In this document: positions 1 to 12,000 of the stretch, piece after piece | How the letters are laid out: each line of letters starts with the position of its first letter | Position numbering within the stretch: position 1 is the first letter of the stretch | Source of the DNA: an uncultured Bacteroidales bacterium | Lineage (GTDB): Bacteria > Bacteroidota > Bacteroidia > Bacteroidales > SZUA-534 | Length of the DNA stretch: 64,000 nt | NCBI GenBank assembly: GCA_902790595.1 | Contig: CADASL010000012.1 | Coordinates: forward strand, 1 to 64,000 | Reading direction: 5' to 3' | Notes under the pieces: generated by a model | Seen by the model: only the letters and a program-made list of their open reading frames with translations | Database searches by the model: none | What the model was told of the DNA's origin: nothing | Position numbers and translations under genes: made by a program

Positions 1-1
1 C

Positions 2-3000
2 CCGACCCGCACAGGCTACACCTTCAAGGGCTGGGCAACCACGGCAACCGCAACGGCTGACGATGTTGTGACAATTGCAAGCAAAATGCCGGCTGGCGGT
101 GCAACATACTACGCCGTTTGGGCTATCAACCACTACACAATTGCGGTTACGGCTGCAAACGGAACAGTTAGCGGCACAGGCGATTATGAGTACGGCCAGA
201 CCGTAGAGCTCACCGCCACAGCCGACGCCCATTATCACTTTGTGAATTGGAACGGCAAAAATGAGCTGACCAACCCGACTATCAGCTTCACAGCCACTAA
301 GGACAGCACGCTCACGGCCAACTTTGCCATCGACCAGTTCACCGTGAACTTTAACGCAGCTGTTGACGGCGCAGTAACCGCAAAAGCCAACGGCAAAACC
401 ATTGCCAGCGGCAGCAAAGTTGACTACGGCACCGAGGTAATACTCACCGCCGCAGCATCTAAAAGCGGTTACTACTTCTTCCGCTGGAGCGATGACCAGA
501 CCACCAACCCGCGCACCCTCACAATTGTGAAAGACTCCACCATTGGCGCGGTGTATAAGAAAGAGTTCATTGCTGCCGACGGCTTAAAATACACACTCAC
601 AAGCAAAACTGAGGTTAGCGTTAGCCAAGGTTCAACCGCACCAGTAGGCGAGCTCGACATTCCGGCAACGGTGACTGATGCCGATGGCGTCTCATTCAGC
701 GTAACAAGTACGGCAGAAAACGCATTCAAAGAGTGCGGTGAACTGACATCGGTAAACATTCCTAACAGCGTAACAAGCATTGGTAGCGGTGCGTTCTATG
801 GTTGCAGCAGTCTGGCATCAATAGGCCTTGAATATGGCTTGACAAGCATTGGCGAAAGTGCGTTTGCAGGTTGCAGCAGTCTGGAATCGGCAACCATTCC
901 TGAAAGTGTAACAAGCATTGGCGAAAATGCGTTCAGCGGTTGCAGCAGCTTGGAATCGGCAAACATTCCTTCTGCAGTAACTTCGATTAAAGGCGCGTTC
1001 TATAATTGCAGCAACCTGACATCGGTAATAATTCCCGAAGGCATAACAAGCATTAGTGAAAATGCGTTCTATGGTTGCAGCAGCCTGACATCGACATCGG
1101 TATATATTCCCCTAAGTGTCACAAGCATTGACGATTATGCGTTCTATAATTGCAGCAGTCTGGAATCAATTGACCTTCCCAATGGCTTGACAAGCATTGG
1201 AAGTCATGCATTCGAAAATTGCACCGGTCTGACATCGGTAACCATTCCCGAAAGCGTAATAAGCATTGGCAGTTATGCGTTCGCTTTTTGCTACAAACTG
1301 GCATCGGCAACCATTCCCAACAATGTGCAAACCATTGGCTACGAAGCGTTCTACCAGTGCCGAGCTCTGACATCGGTAAGCATTCCTGAAAGCGTAACAA
1401 AAATTGACGGTTCCGCATTCGCAAATTGCATTAATCTGGCATCGGTAACTTTGCCAATCACTTGCACCACTGTCGGTTCTGACGCTTTCAGCAGTTGCTC
1501 GAAACTGACAATCTACTGCCAGGCCGCAACCGCGCCCGAGAATGTGCCGAGCAGCCAGGCGAAACTCAACTGCAAGGCCCTCAAGATTCAATCGGCAGAT
1601 GAGACTCTGGGCACAGCAGCATTTGCAACCGTGGGCGGAATAGCCGCCGATGGCTCAACGTGGTTTGCCGCCGGCGATGCAATTGAGTTGCAGGCCACGC
1701 CGAAGAGCGAAATGTATGAGCTCGACAAATACACGGTTGACGGCGCCGAGGTGACATCGCCCTACACGGTGACCGCGGACGCCACCATCACGGCAGTGTT
1801 CAAGAAGAAGAGCTTCACGGTGACGGCAACAGTAAACAGCGCCGCGATGGGAACAGTGACGGGCGGAGGCTCAGTTGAGTACGGCAGCGACGTGACGCTC
1901 ACCGCCACGGCTATCGACCCGTATGAGTTTAAGGAATGGAACGACGGCAACACCCAAAACCCGCGCACGTTCATCGACGTTACCGAAGCGATGGAAATTC
2001 AGGCCATCTTCAAAGGCAAAGATTTCACCCTCAGCTGGAACTCCAACGAAGGCAGCGCTTTGAGCGGCTCGTACACAAGCGGTTTGGTTGAGTATGGCAC
2101 GGAAATCACAGCACCCGACGACCCGACACGCGCAGGCTACACCTTCAAGGGTTGGGCAACATCGGCTACAGCCACCGAAGCAGAAACCGTGGCCGCAACA
2201 ATGCCTTCTGAAAACACCACATACTATGCCGTATGGCAGCGGCTTACATCGCTCTACGTGGCTCCAACGGCTGGCTCACCGGCAATTGGAACAGCCGAAA
2301 AACCGTTTGGCTCGCTTGCGGCAGCATTAGCTGTTATGAACAGCAATACAACAGATTACACCGTCTATATCAATGGCCAACTCACCGGCAACCAAGGTTT
2401 GGGCGACACGCTCAACACCCGCGCCAAGAGCATCACACTCTGCGGCTTGACGGGCACCACTTCCGACAGCCTCTATGGCAACAACTCGGGTAGGGTGCTC
2501 ACCATCAGTACAACAGTTCCGGTAACGGTTAGGAACCTGACAATCTCTGGCGGAAACGCTGCGGGTGACAATGGCGGCGGCATCTACATTGCCACTGGGG
2601 CAACCCTCACGCTTGCCGACGGTGCGCGTGTGAGAGGAAACAAAGCCTCACGCAACGGAACTGACGCTGAAACCAGTTGCGGCGGTGGTGTCTATAATGC
2701 CGGAACGCTGTTTATGTACGGTTCGGCAGTGATTGGCGACAGCACCAAACGCGTAGCGGCTCCAAGCTCTACCGATTGCTCGAACTCGGCAGGCCGAGGC
2801 TCAGGTTTGTACAACCAAAATGGTGCCACGGCATATTTGGGTTACAGCTCTAAAACCCAGACGGCTGAACTCACTGGCGGTATCTTCTATAACTACAACG
2901 CCGGTGGAGAAAACATTGAGGGCTCGGGAGTGTTCAATCGCGGTACAGTTAAGATGAACAGCGGTAGCATCGCCTACAATGGTTCATTTAGTTATGGTGC

Positions 3001-6000
3001 GGGTGTTCTCACCGAGGGCGCTGGCATTTTCGAACTGTCGGGCGGAAAAATCAGCAATAACGTGTCCACTTTTAACGGTGCCCAGGGCGGCGGCGTATGG
3101 GTGACGACCGGTTCGCAATTTATTATGACCGGCGGCGAAATCAGCGGTAACTCTGCCACACACGGTGCTGCCGTGCACGTTTCTAATAATGGTATTTTCA
3201 CTATTACAGGCGGAACTGTCCGCGGCAACAAGTCGCCATCGTCAAAGAGCGTCTGCTTCGAGCAGGGCAAATTCAATATTGGCGGCAGTGCGGTTATTGA
3301 AGATACAGTTAGGGTGATTTCCGGCAACATAATCACCATCTGCAAGAAGTTTGACAATTCGGTTAATGCCATAACCCTTGCACCTGACACTTATGCAACC
3401 AACCGCACCATTCTTGCGCTTGCCGATACTGTAACATCGACCACTCTTGCTGCTGAGGTTGGCAAGTTCAAGATTGCGCAGCGAAACGCCACCACGTGGT
3501 ACATCAACGCCGAGGGCAAGCTGTGGGACGGCTTTGTGCAGGTTGACGGAGCCAACTTCGACGGCAGCACGACCATCAGCAACTCAGGCGTCTTCATCAA
3601 GGACCGCAAAATCACCATCCCCGACCTCATTGTCAGCGACCACGAGGTAACTCAGCGCGAGTATGAACAATACTTGACTTATTACGGAGTAGTTAACAAT
3701 GATGAAAACCATCCGACATCAGGCAATGGACTCGGCGATGATTATCCAGCCTATTATTTGACCTGGTATGAAGCAATTATGTACTGTAACCTTAGGAGTC
3801 TGGCTGATAACCTTACCCCTGTCTATTACCTTACAGACAACTCTGGTGAAGAAATGGGCGGTACTGGTAATGGTAGGAATCCTTCTTCGTGGCTCGACGA
3901 AGACGTAAGCGGAACTAATATAGCCGTTTACAACGGGAAATATTATTACAATAGCACAGTGTTGTCAGAAAGACTTGATTATCAGGGTTCTACTGACGAA
4001 AACGGAGGAATCCGCTTTGACCAAAATGCCAACGGCTGGCGTCTTCCAACCGAAATTGAATGGGAATACCTTGCGCGTGGCGGAAACCTTACCGCTAACA
4101 ACCAGCAAAAGTTCAGCGGAACAAGCAGCGTTGATGAAGTTACAAATTACGCCTGGTACGGTGCAAACAGCGGCGCAAAATCGCACGAAGTAAGAACCAA
4201 ACTGCCTAACGCCCTTAATCTGTATGACTTGAGCGGCAATGTATTTGAATGGTGCTGGGACTGGCTTGGAAGCATAAACGCAGAGACGGATTTGACTGGT
4301 GCTTCGTCATCGACAGGCAGTCAACGAATTACCCGTAGTGGTGGCTGGGAACATAATGACACTACTTACATTACCGTCTATCATCGTCACAACAGTCCAG
4401 CGAGAGACCGCTATGAAAATCTCGGCCTCCGCGTAGTGCGCAACAATGTGCGCTACGCCAAAGTGGGAGATTATTCCTGCCCTGATGTCGCCTCGACCTG
4501 TGCCGCCATCCGTGCCGCCAACGCCACCACCGATGTGGTTCTCTACCGTGGCGTTACAAAAACCGATTTGGGCAAGGGCAACGCTGAGGGCACAATCCTC
4601 AATGCCATAAAGAACAATGAAACCCCCAATGGACGGTTCAACCTTGTGGTGGCACAAAACGCCAACATTGAGCTTGTGGGTGATGATTGCAAAGATATGT
4701 TCAGCGGTTGCTTTAGAATTCTTTCGGCCGATTTGCGAGGATTGAACACAAGCAAAGTGACTAAAATGTCCGCTATGTTCGCATATTGCGATTTACTCAC
4801 CACGCTCGATTTGAGCAGCTTCAAAACTGATAGCGTAACCAATATGCACAAAATGTTCATTGATTGCAATGCTCTCGCCTCGCTCGATTTGAGCAACTTC
4901 AAAACCGATAGCGTAACCGATATGAGTGCTATGTTTGGTAATTGTACGGCACTCACCACGCTCGATTTGAGTGGCTTTAACACAGAGGTGGTTGCCGATA
5001 TGGACAGTATGTTCATTGGTTGCTCCGACCTCGAAACCATCTATGCCGCAGTTGGAGCCAACTGGAACAAGGCAGGACTGTCATCGGATTATATGTTCTC
5101 TGGTTGCTCGAAGCTGGTAGGCGGCAAAGGCACCACATTCAGCAGCGAGCATAAGGATGCCACCCGTGCCAAGGTTGATGGCGGTACGGGCAACCCGGGC
5201 TACTTCACCGAGCCGTACGCAATGGTTGGCGGTCGCGCTTACTATGATGCCGCAACAACAATTGCCGCCATCCGCGACGCCGCCGCCGACAGCATCTGCG
5301 TGGTGCTCTCGGGCCAGGTAACAGCCACCGATTTGGGCAAGGCTGCAACCGAGAACACAATTATTTATGCAATTGCGAACACCTCGGCCAGCAAAGTCAG
5401 CCTTGTGGTGCCCGAGGGGGCGAATATTGTGCTTAACGCAGATTGCTCGAGAATGTTCGACGAATGTTCAAAACTTGTGTCGGCCGATTTGCGAGGCTTC
5501 AACACCGAGAATGTCACCAATATGAGCTATATGTTCTATGAATGCAGGGCGCTCACCACGCTCGATGTGAGCGGCTTCACCACAGCGGGTGTTACAAATA
5601 TGAATAGAATGTTCTATGGTTGCGAGGCACTCACCTTGCTTGATGTGAGTGGCTTCAACACTGCGAGTGTTACCAATATGGAATGTATGTTCTGTCAATG
5701 TAAGGCACTTACTATGCTCGATGTGAGCGGGTTCAACACTGCGAGTGTTACCAATATGAGCTATATGTTCGATATTTGCGAATCACTCACTATGCTCGAT
5801 GTGAGCAACTTCAACACCGCGAGTGTTACAGATATGAGCGGTATGTTCCGTGTTTGTGAGGCACTCACCACCATTTATGCCGCTGATGGAGCCGATTGGA
5901 ATAAGAGTGGGTTAACATCGGGTTATATGTTCTACGATTGCAAAAAGTTGAAAGGCGGCAACAATACCGGATTCAACAGCAGCATCGTTGATGTCTCCCG

Positions 6001-9000
6001 TGCCCACATTGATGGCGGTCAGGACAATCCTGGCTACTTCACCACCAAGTACGCAGTGGTAGGCGGCGTAATATGCTCAGATTTGACTGCAACAATAGAC
6101 TCCATCGGCAGTGCCAACGATACCACCGAGATTGTTCTCACAGGCGCAGTCTCAGCCGAGGATTTGGGCAAAGCCTCCGAAAATGGCACAATCATCAACG
6201 CCATTGCAACCAACGAAGATGCGCGCTTCCACCTTGTGGTGCCCGAGGGTGCAAACATTGTGCTTGATGCTGATTGCTCGGAAATGTTCGATGTATGCAC
6301 GAATCTTTTATCGGCCGATTTGCGGGGCTTCAACACCGGGAATGTTACCGATATGAACAGTATGTTCTCTGGTTGTAGTGCACTCACCACTCTCGATTTG
6401 AGCGGCTTCAACACCGGGAATGTTACCTATATGAACGATATGTTCTACAGTTGCTCGGCACTCACCACTCTCGATGTGAGCGGCTTCAACACCGGGAATG
6501 TTACCGATATGAACTATATGTTCAGTGGATGCTCAGCGCTCACCTCGCTCGATTTGAGCAGTTTCAACACGGCGAGTGTCAGCAATATGGGCGGTATGTT
6601 CTATTGTTGTGAAAATCTTGAAACGCTCGATTTGAGCAGTTTCAACACCGAAAAAGTTACCGATATGAGCTCTATGTTCACTAACAGCCCAAAGCTCACC
6701 ACCATCTACGCGGCAAGCGGAGCCGATTGGTCGGGTGTTGGCAGCTCCGATTATATGTTCTTGAACTGCAAACTTGTAGGCGGCAATGGCACCACATACA
6801 GCGGCAGCTATATTGATGCCACCTACGCCAAGATTGACGGCTTGAACGGGCAGCCGGGCTACTTCACCGCTAAGTACGCCACCGTTGGCGGAGTCATCTG
6901 CAAAGACTTGGCTTCAACCAGAACGGCCATCGGCAACGCCACGGCCAACGCCACCATCGAGGTGGTGCTTTCAGGCGCGGTTTCGGCTGAAGATTTGGGC
7001 AAGGCAGGAACTTATGGAACAATCATCAATGCCATCAAGAACAGCCCGGCATACATAAAGCTTGTGGTGCCCGAGGGGGCGAATATTGTGCTTGGTGAAG
7101 ATGGTTGCAAACAGATGTTCACAAATTGCCCGAAGCTTGTTTCGGCCGATTTGCGAGGGCTCAATACAATTAATGTCACAAGTATGTGGTATATGTTCTT
7201 TGGGTGCACTGCTCTCACCACGGTTGATTTGAGCAACTTCAACACTGAGAATGTTACCAATATGGGTAGTATGTTCAATTGTTGCTCATCATTAACCTCG
7301 CTCGATTTGAGCAGCTTCAATACTGGGAATGTTACCGATATGAGCAATATGTTCTCTGGTTGCAATGAACTCACCATAATATACGCTGCCCCGGGAGCCA
7401 ACTGGGGTGCAAGCGACAAATTGACGAGTTCGTCTTATATGTTCTCCTGCAGGAACCTGAAAGGTGGCAACGGCACTGCATACAGCGGTTATTCTAGAGA
7501 TGCCTCCTACGCCCGCATCGATGGCTTGGATGGAGAACCGGGATTCTTCACGGCGAAACTGCTCAGCTACTATGTGAATCCGGCAACGGGAAGCACCGGC
7601 AACACGGGCCTTTCGGCAGAAAGTCCGCTGCCAAGCCTTGCCGCAGCATTTGCCAAGATGAACGACCGCACAATGAACTACAACATCTTTGTGAGCGGCA
7701 AGCTCACCGGTGCGCAAGGTCTGGGCGACACGCTCAACACCCGCGCCAAGAGCATCACGCTCATTGGCTTGAACGGCTGGAGCGATGGTGCTCCGCAGGA
7801 TGAGCTCGACGGCGGGTTCACCACGCAAACAGAGAACGGCCGTCCGCTCACCATCAGCACCACAGTGCCGGTAACCGTCAGGTATCTGGCCCTCGTTGGC
7901 GGATACAACAGCACCAACGGCGGCGGATTGTACGCCGCGGAAAACAGCCGAGTCACGTTAGACAGCAGCTATGTTGCCGGAAACAAGACGGCGGTTAAGG
8001 GAGCTGGCATCTATCTTGCCGAAGGCTCAGTAGTAACAATGAGCAGTACGGTAATCGATGGCAATATGATAACCGAAAAAGCAAGTAATACCGCCGGCGA
8101 AGATGCCAAAACCTGTGGAGGAGGTGTCTATATCGGCCGCAGTGCAACATTTGATATGAAATCAGGCTCAATAATCGGGAATATCACAACCGATGGCAGT
8201 GGCGGTGTGTTTGTGCGTGGCACATTCAATATGTATGGTGGAACCATTTCGACAAATAAGCGAACCAATGATGTTACTCATCAGACTACTAGCAGTACTT
8301 ATATTTGCGATGTTGAGATTGACCCGCCTGGCACATTCAACATGTATGGCGGAACAATCACACAGGACGAGAACAGTACGCTTACAGTTTGGAACGGTGC
8401 GGTATGCTTGTTTGCTGCCAGCTATGACAGCGGCACGGCCGCATTCAATATGCACGGCGGCTCCATAACGAAAATGAAGCAAACCCAAAACAAAAACAGT
8501 TCTGTGTATTTGCAGGGATCAACAAACGCACCTTGTGTGTTCAATATGTATGGCGGTGAAATCACAGACAACCAGGCGAAAACTGGCGGAGCTCTTTATA
8601 TTGACGGTAACAGTACCGCAACATTGAAGGGCGGCCTCATCAGCGGAAACACAGCCACCACCAGCGGCAATGGTGTGTATGTGAATTCTGCCACCGCGAA
8701 GCTTATTTTGAGCGACAGCATAAAATTCGGTGCCAACGACGACATATACCTTAATTTCACAACCTCCAAAAGCAAAGTTCACCTGCTGAACACGCTCACA
8801 GCCGAAGCGCCTGTTGCCACAATCAGTGTGGCGAGCAGCAAATACAGCACATCAACCCAGGTGCTCGACCTTGCCGATGGCGCAACAACAACCATTGGGG
8901 CAGAGTGCTGGAAGTTTGCTATGGCCAACACAAGCTGGTGTGTAAAATCTAACGGTTACTTGGGTGATGTCTATGCCCGTGTAGGCGGCATCACCTGCGC

Positions 9001-12000
9001 CGACCTGGCTTCAACCGTTACGGCTATCGGAGCCGCCACCGACACAGTTGATGTTGTGCTTACCAGCAAGGTTACTGCAAGTGATTTGGGCAAGGCTGCA
9101 ACTGATGGCACCATCATCAATGCCATAAAGACCAACGAACACGAGGATGCCAGGTTCAACCTTGTGGTGCCTGAGGGGGCGAATATTGCGCTTGGCAGCG
9201 ATTGCTCAAATATGTTCTACGAATGTTCAAAACTGGTATCGGCTGATTTGCGAGGCTTCAACACCGGGAATGTTACCGATATGAGCAATATGTTCAGTTC
9301 GTGTCAGTCACTCAAAACGGTTGATGTGAGTGGGTTCAACACCCAGAATGTTACCAATATGCGCCAGATGTTTAATAATTGCTCGGTACTCACCACGCTC
9401 GATGTGAGCAATTTCAACACGGCGAATGTCAGCATTATGGGCGGTATGTTTGGTCGTACGGCACTCATCACGCTCGATTTGAGTAATTTCAACATCGATA
9501 ATGTTACCGAGATGAACACTATGTTCGCTAATTGCTCGGAACTCACAACCATCAACGTTGCTCCGGGAGCCGATTGGTCGGGAACGCAGAATACAACTCA
9601 TATGTTCGCTTACTGCACGAAACTTGTAGGCGGCAATGGCACCACATTCAGCAGCGACTATGGCAACTACGCCCTTGTTGACGGCCTGAACGGCCAGCCC
9701 GGCTACTTCACTTGCAAACTGCAGAGCTACTATGTGAATCCCGCCACGGGCAACGACAGCAACACTGGCCTTTCGGCAGAGAGCGCGCTGCAAAGCCTTG
9801 CCTCAGCTTTGGGCAAGATGAACGACCGCACAACGTACTACAACATCTTTGTGAGCGGCAAGCTCACCGGTGCGCAAGGCCTGGGCGACACGCTCAACAC
9901 CCGCGCCAAGAGCATCACGCTCACCGGCCTGAACGGCTGGAGCGAAGGTGTTCCGCAGGATACGCTTGACGGCGGGTTCACTACAAATACTGAGAACGGC
10001 CGTCCGCTCACCATCAGCACCACAGTGCCGGTAACCGTCAGGTATCTGGCCCTCGTTGGCGGATACAACAGCACCAACGGCGGCGGATTATATGCCGCGG
10101 AAAACAGCCGAGTCACGTTAGACAGCAGCTATGTTGCCGGAAACAAAACGAAGGTTCAGGGCGCGGGCATCTATCTTGCCGAAGGCTCGGTAGTAACAAT
10201 GAGCAGTACGGTAATCAGTGAGAATGAGATATTTAGCAGAGTGAATGGCACCGAAACCACGAAAACCTGTGGCGGCGGTGTCTATATTGGCCGCAACGCC
10301 ACTTTCAATATGAAATCCGGCTCAATAGTCCGGAATATCACAACCGATGGCGGTGGCGGTGTGTTTGCTCGCGGTACGTTCAATATGCTTGACGGAACAA
10401 TTTCGACCAACTATTTCAAATATAGTGGTACTTATGTCACCAATATTGATGTTTTCCCGCCGGGAACAGTCAATATGTATGGCGGAACAATCACGATTGA
10501 TGATGACAATACATACGGAATAAAAGATGGCGTGGTAATAGTTTATGCGGGCACACGTGACGAGGGTGTGGCGACATTCAATATGCACGGTGGCTCTATA
10601 ACGAACACGAACAGTACATCAAATGACGTTAGCACTAGTGTGAATAAGTCTGTAGTGCTTGTTTTGAATGATGATAGTAGAACAAATGGTTGCAGTTGTG
10701 ATTTCAATATGACGGGCGGAGAGATAACCGGCAACCAGAGAAGAGCGGTTTATGTGGGAGCAAAAATTTCAGGAACAGCTACCGCGACATTGACTGGTGG
10801 CACCATTAGCGGAAACGTAGATATTAAAAATGGCGAAGGCAACGGTGTGTATGCGGATGCCTATTCGAAGCTTATTTTGAGCGACAGCATAAAATTCGGA
10901 GCCAACGATAACATATATCTTTACAACAGCAAAGTTCTCCTGCTGAACACGCTCACAGCCGAAGCGCCGGTTGCCACAATCAGTGTGGCGAGCAGCGATT
11001 ACAGCACATCAACCCAGGTGCTTGACCTTGCCGATGGCGCAACAACAAGCATTGGGGCTGAGTGCGGGAAGTTTGCTATGGCCAACACAAGCTGGTGCGT
11101 AAATTCCAGTGGCTACTTGGCTGAGGCCGTCGGTGTAACCTTCAACCTCAACGGCGGCACCGGAACAATCGCATCGCAGATTGTCGTCAAAGGCGAAACT
11201 GCCAAACCGGCTACTGCTCCAACGCGCAGCGGCTATGCCTTTGCAGGATGGTTCACCAGTGCGGCCTGCACCGAGGCATTCAGCTTTGCCGGGGCAATAA
11301 CCAAAGACACAACACTTTATGCGAAGTGGAAACAAGGCGTTGCCGAAACAGTCGACGGCAAGGAGTACGCAAAATTCTCAATTACAACACCGGAAGAATA
11401 CATTGCTCTGTTTAATGAGATAGACACCAACTACCATACCGGAGATATTTATGTGAGCATCGAGAACGACTTAACACTCGAAAATGTCGGCTACAACCTG
11501 AAAGACGGCTTCAAGGGACTCATCGACGGCCACGGGCACACGATTACACTTAAATCGGTTAAGTCAAGTATGTATTTCAGCTTGTTTGGCTTTACCAACA
11601 AGGGTATTATACAGAATGTCAAGGCACAGCTCGATGCATCGTTCGGTGATATGATAGTTACGCGCGAATCGGGAGCAATCTGTCAGTGGTTCCTAGGTAT
11701 GTTGACTACGAACGGGAAAGGTGGCATTCTCCGCAACTGTTGGAATGATATGTCGGCCGATGCCGAGGTGATGAATGCATCAGGAGGTATCTGTAATAAA
11801 AACGAGGGTCTGATTGAAAACTGCATCAATACGGGTAACTTATATTGTGTAATCAACCTTAACTGGGGAGGCCGGTTCGGGCGTGTTGGTGGAATAGCAG
11901 GTGATAACGATGGCGGAGCAATCATCAGAAACACCGTGAACTGGGGCACAGTTAAATTGAAAACAACAACGAATTGGGGCGATAATATTCTTGGTTTGCC

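Noticed and set aside
3520..4445. Active formylglycine-generating (sulfatase-modifying) enzyme
   Set aside because: The two cysteines of the copper site are absent and the domain is buried in a giant repeat protein; no sulfatase gene is nearby.
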